Below, piece after piece: positions 19,101-27,133 of a DNA stretch of 64,000 nt. The notes under the pieces are model-generated. The model was not told where the DNA came from. It saw nothing but the letters and a program-made list of their open reading frames with translations, and did not search any database. A program made the position numbers and the translations under genes. Source of the DNA: Agromyces humatus (GTDB taxonomy: Bacteria; Actinomycetota; Actinomycetes; Actinomycetales; Microbacteriaceae); contig NZ_JAJQPD010000001.1 of NCBI RefSeq assembly GCF_021228295.1, positions 515,725 to 579,724 on the forward strand, given 5' to 3'. Within the stretch, counting starts at the first letter, position 1, and each line of letters starts with the position of its first letter.

Positions 19101-19572
19101 CGGCGCGGGTCGCCGCAACCTCCCGCTCGAGGAACGCGAGCGCCTGCGCAACCGCAGCGTGGTGCGCGCGCACGATGCGTTCCTGCGTCGTTGCATCCGC
19201 AACGCCCCAGAGCACGCTCGCCGACTTCGGAATCGAGAACGTGAAGTCGTACCCGGCCACCGCGCGACGCCGACTGGCCCCGGGCTCGTACGTCGGGTAC
19301 GCGCGTCCGAGCGGTTCCCCGGTGACCGGATCGCGACCCATCCCGAGGAGCAACTGCAGCTGCTCCTCGGTCACCTCGGCGCCGTCGAGAATACGGCCGG
19401 CGCCCAGGCCGGAGAGCCCGCAGCCCATCCAACGCCCCGGCGGCGTGCCCCTCGCGCCGTAGTAACGCGTCAACGGCGTCGACATCGACCGCTCCCCATC
19501 GCCGGCCGCGACCGTGCGGAGAAGGTACCGGAAGCCGTCGCCGGCACTCATGACCCGCATCGACACCGTCAC
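16102..19572 (-). CDS. MobF-family relaxase with TraI/TraA-type helicase
   Basis: This 1,156-aa protein would nick the element at oriT and unwind the transferred strand. The N-terminal TrwC relaxase domain has the tandem Tyr pair near 37-38 (TRYY) and the metal-binding histidines in HFDSRAGDPHLHTHV (His181, 190, 192, 194). A helicase part follows with Walker A GPAGAGKTT and Walker B VIIDEAS around residues 530-620, and later SF1 motifs such as SYRAQG and VAMTRGR. The length is usual, and no frameshift is seen. There is no accompanying secretion channel. The 93 bp upstream (19573-19665) would be a natural place for oriT. Confidence 0.92.
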   Translation of the reverse strand: MTVSMRVMSAGDGFRYLLRTVAAGDGERSMSTPLTRYYGARGTPPGRWMGCGLSGLGAGRILDGAEVTEEQLQLLLGMGRDPVTGEPLGRAYPTYEPGASRRRAVAGYDFTFSIPKSASVLWGVADATTQERIVRAHHAAVAQALAFLEREVAATRAGATSRDGAVAQVDVTGVIATAFDHFDSRAGDPHLHTHVVISNKVQTVLDGKWRSLDGRPMHAAVVALSELHEALFADALTRELGVQWEQRERGRDRHPAWAVASVPEPLVREFSTRSRYIDAETDRLIDAFVQVHGRRPSPATIMKLRAQATLATRPAKEVRSLADLTAEWRVRAARVLGVDASSWAPTASANRAQRALRADDVPLDEIAALGASVVAAVSEKRATWRHWNLAAEAARQTMRYRFATASDREAIVGLITDAAEHASLQLTPPELALSPAAFWREDGASVFRPKHSTVFTSTDLLDAETRLLDHAADTTGPRLVPSALREVARKRLPGGGVRADDQLDALERIAGSGRIVDVLVGPAGAGKTTAMNALRHAWERVHGGASVIGLAPSAAAAHVLAEDLGIATENLAKWWHDHQAHGETFRPGQLVIIDEASLAGTLPLDRVATLAAQAGAKALLVGDPAQLQSVDAGGAFALLVHDRLDAPELVDVHRFVNEWEKAASLGLRAGDPESVDRYLAHGRVREGDTDAMADAAYLAWRADARAGRATVLISDSNDAVATLNQRARTELILDGHIDALREIDLHDGTRAAAGDTIITRRNDRRLRAGRRWVRNGDRWTVFAVHRNGSIEVRRPEHRWGSTVVLPAAYVRQHVELGYAVTSYRAQGITTDTAHVVAAAGMTRENFYVAMTRGREANTAYVAIDRPDIAHVGPRPGDAGEATARSILFGVLQHVGAELSAHETLTAEQDAWDSIAQLAAEYETIAAAAQHDRWVAVVRASGLTPAQADAAIGSDAFGPLAAELRRAESHHFEVERLLASVVRLRGFEDAADVAAVLRARMAAAVAQGTGAQAAAGRARRRPRLIAGLIPQAVGPMDAGMRRALHERAELIETRARAVLDQSLVAGEAWTRTLGQPPRPDAPTAVAWRRHGRTVAAYRDRYCVVGASALGPAPETTAQKLNAARAHTALVASRQLSDRYAAPGERGTVRKTVDLGLA

Positions 19573-19665
19573 CGCGCCACTCCCGTCGTCGCAGAGAAGG
19601 TGCGCACCTCGTTGTGCAAGAGGCGTGGCACTTCGGATAGCGAAGGAGATGACGGTGGAGGTTCG

Positions 19666-20571
19666 TCAGTTCGTGAAGCTCCACGAGTGGGTGGCAGGCT
19701 GCCAGGAACCCGCATGCTCGGTTGAGCCGAGCGCTGGTTCGGTGAAGGCCAGGCAGGCAGCGAGGAGGTCTTCGAACCGCTCGGGCGCGGTGTCTGTGAG
19801 ACGTTGGTTGCGCCGCCAGATCGCCCACTTGGCCTGAGCGAGATCCGGCATCTGCGCGAGCAGCGGCTCGAGCGGCTCGAGCTCGACGCCACGGTAGTTC
19901 GCCACGACCTCGAGCGCCTGGCGCAAGTCGTGGAGCGCGAACTGGCGACTCCGGATGATCGCGACGATGTCGACGAAGTCACGCCATCGAGTGTTCTGGT
20001 CGCCTCGGTCGATGGCGGTGACGATCTTCTCGGCGAGCACCATGTGATCGGGGTACCCGCGGAGTCGCAGCATGCCGCCGAGCAGCTTCGGGAGTTCGGT
20101 CTGCGCAGGCTTTGGCCAGATCGGGTCGCCGAAGTTGACATCGACGTGGAGCGCGATGCGCGCCGACGCCAGCGATGCGACGACGCGCACTCGTACGCCG
20201 ACATAGGCCGCGTCCTCCCGGATCTCCTCACCAGTCATCGACCCGACGTCGAAGGCGAGGCCATCGTCGAGACGCGCTTCGACGATCTCCCGCACGCGCT
20301 GCTCGACGTCTGCGACCTCGTTCGCGAAGCCCGACGCGGCGAGATCGATGTCACGTGTCGGGCGGCGCGCAGCGAACGCTGCCATGAGCACGTCACCCTT
20401 GAGCACGAAGTCCTCGGCGTAGGTCGACGCCGCGAGCCGGGCGAGAAATCCCTCGAGTGCGTAGAGCGTGAAGTATTCGACCGCCTCGCGGCCGTGGCGT
20501 CTGGCCAGGTTGCGCAGATCGGTGTAGGCGCGCCCCTCAGCGCTGTCACGGGAGGGTACCGGCGGGGTCAC
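19666..20571 (-). CDS. abiEii: AbiEii-type nucleotidyltransferase toxin
   Basis: This 301-aa protein carries the MNT nucleotidyltransferase signature of type IV toxin-antitoxin/abortive infection toxins: FVLKGDVLMAAF followed by RRPTRDIDL, with the paired acidic residues of the active site. The usual KGG is KGD here. Relatives of this family transfer nucleotides to RNA or proteins and block growth, often after phage infection. The GTG start (20569-20571) overlaps the antitoxin stop as GTGA, so expression is coupled. Confidence 0.85.
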   Translation of the reverse strand: MTPPVPSRDSAEGRAYTDLRNLARRHGREAVEYFTLYALEGFLARLAASTYAEDFVLKGDVLMAAFAARRPTRDIDLAASGFANEVADVEQRVREIVEARLDDGLAFDVGSMTGEEIREDAAYVGVRVRVVASLASARIALHVDVNFGDPIWPKPAQTELPKLLGGMLRLRGYPDHMVLAEKIVTAIDRGDQNTRWRDFVDIVAIIRSRQFALHDLRQALEVVANYRGVELEPLEPLLAQMPDLAQAKWAIWRRNQRLTDTAPERFEDLLAACLAFTEPALGSTEHAGSWQPATHSWSFTN

Positions 20572-21143
20572 AGCAGCGCTTCCAGCGCGAGCCGAAGTCT
20601 CGGCCGCGCTTTCGGGAATGAGTCAGCCATCTTCAGCAACCGCGCCGGCGACGTGCCACGGCGTCGAAGCCAGCGTCGCAGAGCTTCGTGTGCCACATCG
20701 CTGCCTTCCTGGTGTACGAGCCGGAACGCGTCGATGATGGTGCGCTCCGGCGAGTAGATCGCCACCTGTAGTCCACTGCCTGCGTCGGCGTGCTCGCGGC
20801 CGAGCTCGAAGGTCGTGGCGTCGAAGCTGTGCCAAGCCACGTGCGTGAAGCCTGCCGGGTGACGAGTGCCCCGCGGCAGCGCGATGTCTGTGGCGAACGG
20901 GATAGCGTCGCTCAACTCATGGTGCACGAGCGCGCTCGTGAGACACAGCGTCGCTGTGGGCTGCACCGCGGACGCAGCCGCCAGCGTCGCATGCAGCGGG
21001 TCGATCTCGTCTGGGCGCACGAATGCACCGCGACCCACCCGCTCGATCTCACCCCGGTTGAGCAGATCGTAGACCTGGTCCTTGCGCAGGCCCGCCTCGC
21101 GCGCATCGCCGAGGGTGAACGCTGGTGCAAGTTCGATGACCAT
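20568..21143 (-). CDS. abiEi: AbiEi-type antitoxin and repressor
   Basis: The start is ATG 21141-21143 with AGGAGG upstream, giving 191 aa; a longer frame to 21437 is not supported. The N-terminal winged helix (LGDAREAGLRKDQVYDLLNRG then ERVGRGAFV) is the AbiEi DNA-binding domain, and the C-terminal domain contains SPERTIIDAFRL. Family members repress their own operon and neutralise AbiEii without stable binding. The pair probably helps keep the element and may act against phage. Confidence 0.87.
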   Translation of the reverse strand: MVIELAPAFTLGDAREAGLRKDQVYDLLNRGEIERVGRGAFVRPDEIDPLHATLAAASAVQPTATLCLTSALVHHELSDAIPFATDIALPRGTRHPAGFTHVAWHSFDATTFELGREHADAGSGLQVAIYSPERTIIDAFRLVHQEGSDVAHEALRRWLRRRGTSPARLLKMADSFPKARPRLRLALEALL

Positions 21144-21379
21144 CAGATCTCCTCCTAACCGATCACACATGCAGGTTATCTGTATACATATGGCAAGGCA
21201 AGGGAGCACGTGCGCACCTATTGCACGTGGGGAGCATTCGAAAGCAAGACCGACGGCGTCGCGACGACCCTGCACCGTGCAGCCTTCTCGCGAAGTGCCC
21301 GGTGCCGCACCCGGTGCGGCACCGCCTACGGCGCCCCTTGTCAGCCAAACGCGTACCGACTTCGGTACGGTTTGGCAAG
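21144..21379. promoter_or_regulatory. AbiE promoter region
   Basis: This noncoding stretch reads toward abiEi on the minus strand. Near 21176-21192 it has an AT-rich near-palindrome (GTATACATATG) that could hold the -10 region and an operator for AbiEi. The rest shows nothing I can assign. Confidence 0.35.
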
Positions 21380-21985
21380 CATCGCCCAGTTGTCCGCGCC
21401 GCGATCGCCCATGCACAGTTCGAGACGATCCACCCATTCATCGACGGCAACGGCCGCACCGGGCGCGCACTCATCCACACGGTGCTGCACCGGGCCGACG
21501 CGTTGCGCAACATCCTCATCCCCATCAGCATGGTCTTCGCCGGCGACACTAACGCCTACATCGCCGGCCTCACCGCGTTCCGCGCCGACCCGCCACAACT
21601 CGACGATTGGGTCATCGCCTTCGCGCACGCCACCGAGCGTGCTGCAGACAACGCGGTGCGGCTGTCCGCCGACGTCGCGGCACTCGATGAACGCATGCGC
21701 GCCGAACTCATCGCCTACCGCCGAGCCCGAGGCCAAGACCCCGCGGTGCCGCGACGCGGCGCCGTCATCGGACGCATCCTCGACGGGCTCGCGACCGATC
21801 CCGTGCTCACGGTCGAGTCAGCCGCCCAGAAGCACCGCGTCTCGAAGACCGCGGCGCACAAGGCCCTGGTCGAACTGGCCGATGCCGGATCCTCGGCCGC
21901 ACGAAGGACCGGCGCGGGCGGCTCAACTGCTGGAGCGCGCCGGCACCTTGCGCTCGTCGCCCTCACCGAGCGCAGCAACCGCGTG
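21380..21985 (+). pseudogene. N-terminally truncated, frameshifted Fic family protein
   Basis: The Fic active-site motif HPFIDGNGRTGR is intact (codons at 21431-21466) in a context typical of Fic proteins (AAIAHAQFET before it, ALIHTVLHRA after). The N-terminal half, which normally includes the inhibitory and flap regions, is missing. The C-terminal winged helix (QKHRVSKTAAHKALVEL) loses frame near 21890 (ILGRTKD continues in another frame) and shifts again near 21935 (RHLALVALTERSN). It is the only plus-strand gene remnant in the element. AMPylation activity is doubtful. Confidence 0.75.
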
Positions 21986-22574
21986 GGGACCGGAGATACG
22001 GACCGACGCAGGCCGAAGCAGGGTCCGCCGCTGCCCGAGATCGGCCAGTTCGGCCGGTTGAAGCCGCCCCAGACGACGGACACAGCCTCGCGTGACGGAT
22101 GCGACATCCGCCCGGTGCTCCCGGTGTCGCCTGATCCGGATGCAGGTGTGACACGGCGTGAGCAGCAACACGTGCGCAGCCGCCTGCTCCTGGGAGCGGG
22201 TGCGCACCTGTTGAGCATGAGATCGACTTGCGTACGAGCGACGGAAAGCACCGGGCAGTGTCGTTGTGGCTCGACTCGCCCGGGGCACGATCCGAAGATC
22301 GCCCGACAGACGGGAACCCAACAGGAGAATCCCCTGATCAAGCGGCGGGGGCGAATCGCCCCCACCGATGACTCGACCCGCGCCTCACCCAACCCCGCGC
22401 GAAACGGAAACCCTGATCACACGGTGGGGCCGAATCGGCCCCACCGCCGACGCAACGGCGCACTTCAACCCCAACCCTGGGCGGGACGCCTCGACGGGAA
22501 ACCCCTGATCACACGGTGCCGCTGATTCCGCGGCACCGTGCCCGATCGCCAGGCTCGGTGCATCGGTCAGCGGA
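21986..22574. other. Noncoding region between Fic remnant and integrase
   Basis: No credible gene is seen in this 589-bp stretch; the frames across it lack coding character. It contains the three-hairpin array and otherwise nothing I can identify. Confidence 0.5.
22331..22539. repeat. Array of three related hairpins
   Basis: Three units each begin with a CCCTGATCA block, at 22332, 22411 and 22503, followed by a hairpin. The stems are GGGGGCG/CGCCCCC, CGGTGGGGCCG/CGGCCCCACCG and ACGGTGCCGC/GCGGCACCGT. The loops contain AAT or GATT. Stem bases differ between copies but pairing is kept. The array lies between the Fic remnant and the 3' end of the integrase gene. None has a T-run. Confidence 0.7.
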
Positions 22575-23783
22575 TCAGAGCTCGTCGAGGGATTCAGTGC
22601 CCGTGCGCGGCGCCAGCCGCTCCAGCACCTCCGCGGTCACCGGATTCGCCTCCTTGGTGCGCTCGATGTAATGCGCCCTCGTCGTCGCTGCGCTCGTGTG
22701 CCCGAGCGCCTCGGCGGCCGCCTGCTCGCCGAGCGAGGTGCTGATGAGCGTCGCGCCGGTCTTGCGGAACGAGTGCGGGCGGATGGCCCGCCCCTCGAGG
22801 CCCGCGAGTACGAGGATCTCGCGGAAGGTGCGGCGCACGTTGTGCGGGTAGAACGGGGTTCCGCGCCGCGTGAAGAACAGCAGGTGATCGTCATTCTCGC
22901 CCGCGGTCAGCGCGAGCCGACGGCGGATCACCTCTGCGGCGAACGCCGGGATGGCGATCAGCCGGTTCGACTCTGCGGTCTTCGGCGACTCCTGACGGTA
23001 GACACCCTGGCCCTTGTGTGTGACGATCGTGCCGCTCACCGTCACGGTTGGCGGGTCCGCGGTCAGGTCGACATCGCAGCGGCGCAGCGCGAGTACCTCG
23101 CCGATTCGGGTCGCGCTTCCGAGCATCACCTCGATGAGGTCGCGCACCTGACCGTCGGGCTTCGGCCCGGGCCCGGGCTCCGAGCGCCACTGGCGGGCAG
23201 CGACCCTGATCCGCTCGATCTCCTCGAACGTGAGCGCCTTCGGCGGCTGCGACGGCTTCTTCAGCTTCGTCGCCGCGTCGACCGGGTTCCGCTCGGCGGC
23301 GCCGTGCCGCACGGCGAAGGCCATCACGAGGTTTAGGAGGGTCTTGGAGTGCTTCGCCCGCGAGTACGACTTCGCTCGCTGCTCGGCGAGGAACCGGTCC
23401 ACGCGGGTCGCGGTCACCTCGCGCACCGTGAACTCCTGCCACGCCGGCATGACCAGCGTGCGCAACTCGCGCTCGTAGGTGTTCTTCGTGCCGATCGACA
23501 GGTCGGGATCGGCCTTCACGCTCTCCAGCCAGCGGCGCGCCAGTTCGCCGAACGGAGAATCGGCGGTCGACCCTGCGCCGCTCGAGCCGACGCTCTCCCG
23601 ACCGCGCAGCCGGCGCTTGAGCTCCGCGGTCGCGTCGTTCACGCTCGTGCCGGTGGCCAACACCTTGCGCACCCGCCCGTCGTCGTCGCGGAACCGCGTC
23701 TGCGCCCGGTACACGCCTGCCGAAACGTGCGTGGTCGTGATCGCCCCGTAAGTGCCGATTTCGAGGCGCGGGCGGCCGGCCAC
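22575..23783 (-). CDS. int: Tyrosine site-specific integrase
   Basis: This 402-aa recombinase has an N-terminal arm-binding region, a SAM-like core-binding domain (about 80-170) and a C-terminal catalytic domain. The catalytic set is complete: Arg226 (SATRIGEVLALR), Lys268 (SPKTAES), His337 and Arg340 (HSFRKT), His362 (LGHTSAATT) and Tyr372 (AHYIE). The GTG start shares its first base with the excisionase stop (TAGTG). Its place 440 bp from tRNA-Thr and the 35-bp repeat identify the target site. Confidence 0.95.
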   Translation of the reverse strand: MAGRPRLEIGTYGAITTTHVSAGVYRAQTRFRDDDGRVRKVLATGTSVNDATAELKRRLRGRESVGSSGAGSTADSPFGELARRWLESVKADPDLSIGTKNTYERELRTLVMPAWQEFTVREVTATRVDRFLAEQRAKSYSRAKHSKTLLNLVMAFAVRHGAAERNPVDAATKLKKPSQPPKALTFEEIERIRVAARQWRSEPGPGPKPDGQVRDLIEVMLGSATRIGEVLALRRCDVDLTADPPTVTVSGTIVTHKGQGVYRQESPKTAESNRLIAIPAFAAEVIRRRLALTAGENDDHLLFFTRRGTPFYPHNVRRTFREILVLAGLEGRAIRPHSFRKTGATLISTSLGEQAAAEALGHTSAATTRAHYIERTKEANPVTAEVLERLAPRTGTESLDEL

Positions 23784-24040
23784 TACCGCTCACCCCCTCG
23801 AGCAGCCGGAGACGCAGCTGAAGCCCCGGCAGCGGGTTGAATCTCCTGCAGCGCCTCGAGCCAGTGCCGAACGTCGGTGGCGCGGTACCGAAGCTCCCGT
23901 CCGACGCGGATGCCGGCGGGCCCGCGCCGGTCGCAACGCAGGTCGTAGATCGCCTGCACGTTGACGCCGAGGTAGTCGGCGAGTTCACTCGTGGTCAGCA
24001 GTGGCTCGAGTCCGAGCGCTGCAGTTCGTTCGGTGTCCAT
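23783..24040 (-). CDS. Excisionase-like helix-turn-helix protein
   Basis: The likely start at the codon for MDTERTA (24038-24040) gives 85 aa; the frame extends further upstream but into the arm-repeat region. The MerR-like winged helix (LLTTSELADYLGVNVQAIYDL...GIRVGRELRY) followed by RATDVRHWLEAL is typical of small excisionases and recombination directionality factors next to integrases. It is coupled to the integrase by a TAGTG overlap. Confidence 0.8.
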   Translation of the reverse strand: MDTERTAALGLEPLLTTSELADYLGVNVQAIYDLRCDRRGPAGIRVGRELRYRATDVRHWLEALQEIQPAAGASAASPAARGGER

Positions 24041-24138
24041 GCACGACAGGTGCACCGAGGCGCACCTGGTGAATGACGAGGCCGATCGAGACGGCCCGAA
24101 CACCTCTCGCGGGCACCCGCGCGACGCGCCGTTTCGCA

Positions 24139-24163
24139 TTGATAAACGCCGAATAAACGCCGA
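24139..24163 (+). repeat. Right arm-type repeat (candidate integrase arm site)
   Basis: Tandem ATAAACGCCGA units. Bases 24142-24159 are identical to 2542-2559 near the left end and in the same orientation. It lies 60 bp inside the attR core and just upstream of the excisionase gene. Confidence 0.65.
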
Positions 24164-24219
24164 ATCCATGGCAAATCTCCCTCGTGTTGAGGCGAGAAAT
24201 ACCTGGTCAGATCAAAATA

Positions 24220-24295
24220 TGGAGCCGCCTGTGGGAATCGAACCCACGACCTTCTCATTACGAGTGAGACGCTCTGCCGACTGAGCTAAGGCGGC
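24220..24295 (-). tRNA. tRNA-Thr (CGT), integration target
   Basis: The 5' acceptor strand GCCGCCT (24289-24295) pairs with AGGCGGC. The D arm and an anticodon stem TCTCA/TGAGA with loop CTCGTAA give anticodon CGT, and the T arm contains GGTTCGATTCC. Discriminator T is followed by an encoded CCA at 24220-24222. The last 35 bases are the att core repeated at 2337-2371. Confidence 0.95.
24222..24256 (-). repeat. attR core within tRNA-Thr
   Basis: Identical over 35 bases to 2337-2371. It restores the 3' half of the tRNA gene after integration. Confidence 0.92.
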
Positions 24296-24371
24296 GTGAC
24301 TGCGGCGCGCGGGGCGCACCGGCTGGCACGAGAATCAATAGTAGCGAAGAAATCGAGCGGAGATGACCACG

Positions 24372-25940
24372 TCAGCACTTCACGTCGGACGTGGGCACGG
24401 TGCCGTCGATGAGGTACGACTCGACGGTGTCGCTGACGCACGCGTTCGACTTGTTGTAGGCGGTGTGGCCCTCGCCGTCGAACGTGACGAGCACGCCGCT
24501 CTCGAGCTGGTCGGCGAGCGTGACCGACCACTCGTATGGGGTCGCCGGGTCGCCCGTGGTGCCGACGACCATGATCGGCGCGGCCCCCTCGGCGTGGATC
24601 TCGGCGGGCTCGCGTGCGGACTCGTGCGGCCAGCCGGTGCACGTGAGGTCGTCGTAGCTCATGTACGGGCCGAAGGTCGGTGCGGCGGCAGTGATCTCGG
24701 CTGCCTCCTCGCGCATGACCTCGACGTCGGACTGGGCGGGGTAGTCGAGGCAGTTGATCGACCGGAACGCCTCGGTCGAGTTGTCGAGGTAGGTGCCGTC
24801 GGCCTCGCGCCCGTGGTAGCCGTCGGCGAAGGCGAGCGCCGCATCTGCGTCGCCGAACATGGTGGCGGCGAGCATCTCGCTGAGGTACGGCCACGAGTCG
24901 GGGCTGTAGAGCGGGTAGATGATCGCCGTGAACAGCGTGTCGGCGTCGACCCTGCGGCCGTCGCTGCCGCGCAGCGGACTGGCGTCGACCGATGCCAGCA
25001 GTCGGCCGAGCTCGTCGACCGATTCGTCGACCGTGCCGCTGAACGGGCATTCACTGCCCGCGAGGCAGTCCTCGAGGTATGCCTCGAACGCGCCCTCGAA
25101 ACCGACGGCCTGCGCCTTGTTGACCTCGAACGAGCTCGCCGTCGGGTCGAGTGCTCCGTCGAGCACGAGCCGGCCGACCTTCTCGGGGAACTGCTCGGCG
25201 TAGGTCGCCCCGAGGAACGTGCCGTACGAGAACCCGAGGTAGTTCAGCTCGTCGTCGCCGAGGACGGCTCGCAGCAGGTCGAGGTCGCGTGCGGCGCTCT
25301 CGGTGTCGACGTTGGCGAGCAGGTCGCCGGTCTCGTCGAGGCACGCCTCGCCGAAGGCCGCATTCGCGGCGGCGCGGTGCTCGATCCACTCGTCGCTGCC
25401 CCGATCGGCGGGGTTGGTGCCGTAGATGAACTCGTCCATGGCGGCGGCGTCGTAGCAGGCGACGGCCGTCGACCTGTTGACGCCGCGCGGGTCGAACCCG
25501 ACGACGTCGAAACGCTGCTTGAGCGGCTCGCCGACGGCGAAATCGAGGGAGTCGATCACGAAGTCATAGCCCGAACCGCCGGGTCCGCCGGGGTTGACGA
25601 GCAGCGAGCCGATCTTGTCGCCCGTCGCCGAGTGGCGCGAGAGCGCCAGTTCGATCTCGCCGGCCTCGGGGTCGCTCCAGTCGAGCGGCGCCTTCGCGGT
25701 GGCGCAGTTCATGCCTTCGCCGCACGGGCTCCACTCGAGCACCTGCGCGTAGAACGGCTCGAGTTCGGGCGCGACCTCTTCGCCGGTGGGTGTCGAGACG
25801 GTGTTCTCTTGCGCGAGCAGCGACGGCACGCACCCGCTCAGGGCGAGCAGTGCGACGACCGCTGCGGCGAGCGCCGCGGTCAGCGTGGCGCCGCGCCGGC
25901 CCCGCCTGGTCGTTCGCGCTCGGGTGTGCGGTGCGCTCAT
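24372..25940 (-). CDS. Secreted S33-family alpha/beta hydrolase (tripeptidyl aminopeptidase-like lipoprotein)
   Basis: This 522-aa protein has a signal peptide ending in a lipobox (LSGC, Cys about 36), so it is probably a membrane-anchored lipoprotein. The catalytic triad is visible: nucleophile in GFSYGT, Asp in TTGDPATPY, and His in GEGHTAY. The oxyanion-hole motif NPGGPGGSG and the C-terminal TAP-like domain match Streptomyces tripeptidyl aminopeptidases. Its ATG overlaps the holB stop as ATGA, so it is the last gene of the topA operon; the link to replication genes is probably only positional. Confidence 0.9.
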   Translation of the reverse strand: MSAPHTRARTTRRGRRGATLTAALAAAVVALLALSGCVPSLLAQENTVSTPTGEEVAPELEPFYAQVLEWSPCGEGMNCATAKAPLDWSDPEAGEIELALSRHSATGDKIGSLLVNPGGPGGSGYDFVIDSLDFAVGEPLKQRFDVVGFDPRGVNRSTAVACYDAAAMDEFIYGTNPADRGSDEWIEHRAAANAAFGEACLDETGDLLANVDTESAARDLDLLRAVLGDDELNYLGFSYGTFLGATYAEQFPEKVGRLVLDGALDPTASSFEVNKAQAVGFEGAFEAYLEDCLAGSECPFSGTVDESVDELGRLLASVDASPLRGSDGRRVDADTLFTAIIYPLYSPDSWPYLSEMLAATMFGDADAALAFADGYHGREADGTYLDNSTEAFRSINCLDYPAQSDVEVMREEAAEITAAAPTFGPYMSYDDLTCTGWPHESAREPAEIHAEGAAPIMVVGTTGDPATPYEWSVTLADQLESGVLVTFDGEGHTAYNKSNACVSDTVESYLIDGTVPTSDVKC

Positions 25941-27133
25941 GCTGCCCCTCGTTCGGTGGTGCGGATCGCGGAGACGAGCATCGCCTCGAGCGCGAGTGCG
26001 GGTTGCACGTTGCCCTCGATGCGGGTGCGTGCGGTCTGGATGGCGTCGAGCGTCGCGAGCGTGCGTGCCGACGTGGTGACGGCTGCGGCCCGCCGCAGGT
26101 CGGCGAGCAGCTCGCGGTTGATGAGCGGCACGTCGGCGTCGAGCTGGACGAGCAGGATGTCGCGGTAGAGCGACGCGAGGTCGACGAGGATGCGGTCGAT
26201 GCCGTCGCGCAGGCTGCGCGTGGCACGCCGCTTCTGGTCGTCTTCGAGCGCCTTGAGCTGGGGCCGCAGCGCCGGGGGGACGGCCTGCCCGGGAGCGATG
26301 CCGAGCGAGTGCAGCGCGTGCTCGCGCTCTTCGGCGTCGCGGAGTTCGGTGATCGCCTTGGCGTCATCGCCGGCGATCTCGAGGAACCGGGCCGCGGTCG
26401 ACACCGCGGTCGCGGCCGAGCGCACGCGCAGCGCGAGTTCGAGGGTCTCGGCACGCCGTGCCCGCGCCTCGTCGTTGGTGGCGAGCCGGTGCGCCATGCC
26501 GATATGGCTCTGCGCCTGACGCGCGGCACGCTCGGCGAGGTCGGCGTCGACCCCGTCACGGCGCTCGAGCAGCCCCGCGACGTCGGCGATGCTCGGTACC
26601 TGCAGCCGCACCGAACGCACGCGCGAACGAATGGTCGGGATCAGGTCGGCCTCGCTCGGCGCGCACAGCAGCCACACCGTGCGCTCGGGCGGCTCTTCGA
26701 GTTCTTTCAGCAGCACGTTCGAGGTCTGCTCGGTCATGCGGTCGGCGTCTTCGACGACGATGACCCGGTGCCGGCCGACCGACGGCGAGTAGTGCGAGCG
26801 CTTGACGATGTCGCGCACGTCGGCGACCTTGATGATGACGCCCTCGGTGGCGAGCACCTGCAGGTCGGGGTGGCTGCGGGCCTCGACCTGGATGCGGGTC
26901 GGCTCGTCGCCGTCGGGCCGGCCCGAGATGAGCGCGGTCGCGAACGCGTAGGCGAGGTTCGATCGCCCCGACCCGGGCGGGCCGGTGATGAGCCACGAGT
27001 GCGTCATCTGCTGGGCGCCCGATGCCGATGCCGAGCCGGATGACCCGCCTCGCGCCGCGCTCGCGGCCTCGGCCGCCGCGCGGAACACCGCGATGGCGGT
27101 GTCTTGCCCGGTCAGCTCACTCCATACGCTCAC
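25937..27133 (-). CDS. holB: DNA polymerase III subunit delta'
   Basis: This 398-aa AAA+ clamp-loader subunit has Walker A GPPGSGRS, a Walker B-like VVEDADRM and sensor regions (TSNVLLKELEEPP is the family's conserved segment). The four zinc-binding cysteines of classical delta' or tau proteins are absent. The last third is divergent and helical, as usual in actinobacteria. It sits 86 bp downstream of tmk. Confidence 0.93.
   Translation of the reverse strand: MSVWSELTGQDTAIAVFRAAAEAASAARGGSSGSASASGAQQMTHSWLITGPPGSGRSNLAYAFATALISGRPDGDEPTRIQVEARSHPDLQVLATEGVIIKVADVRDIVKRSHYSPSVGRHRVIVVEDADRMTEQTSNVLLKELEEPPERTVWLLCAPSEADLIPTIRSRVRSVRLQVPSIADVAGLLERRDGVDADLAERAARQAQSHIGMAHRLATNDEARARRAETLELALRVRSAATAVSTAARFLEIAGDDAKAITELRDAEEREHALHSLGIAPGQAVPPALRPQLKALEDDQKRRATRSLRDGIDRILVDLASLYRDILLVQLDADVPLINRELLADLRRAAAVTTSARTLATLDAIQTARTRIEGNVQPALALEAMLVSAIRTTERGAA

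Larger units (their letters stand above)
2337..24256. mobile_element. Integrated mobilizable element in tRNA-Thr, about 21.9 kb
   Basis: The element is bounded by the 35-bp tRNA repeat. Integrase and excisionase-like genes sit beside the intact tRNA. Cargo includes a MobF relaxase, the AbiEi/AbiEii pair, a Fic remnant, an IS256-family remnant and an RHS polymorphic toxin operon. No coupling protein, VirB4-like ATPase or other transfer channel gene is visible, so I call it an IME-like element that would borrow a transfer apparatus. Nearly all genes are on the minus strand. Confidence 0.88.

Noticed and set aside
19573..19665. oriT upstream of the relaxase
   Set aside because: The location is right, but I see only a short palindrome (GGTGCGCACC) and no recognisable nic-site motif, so it is not listed as a feature.
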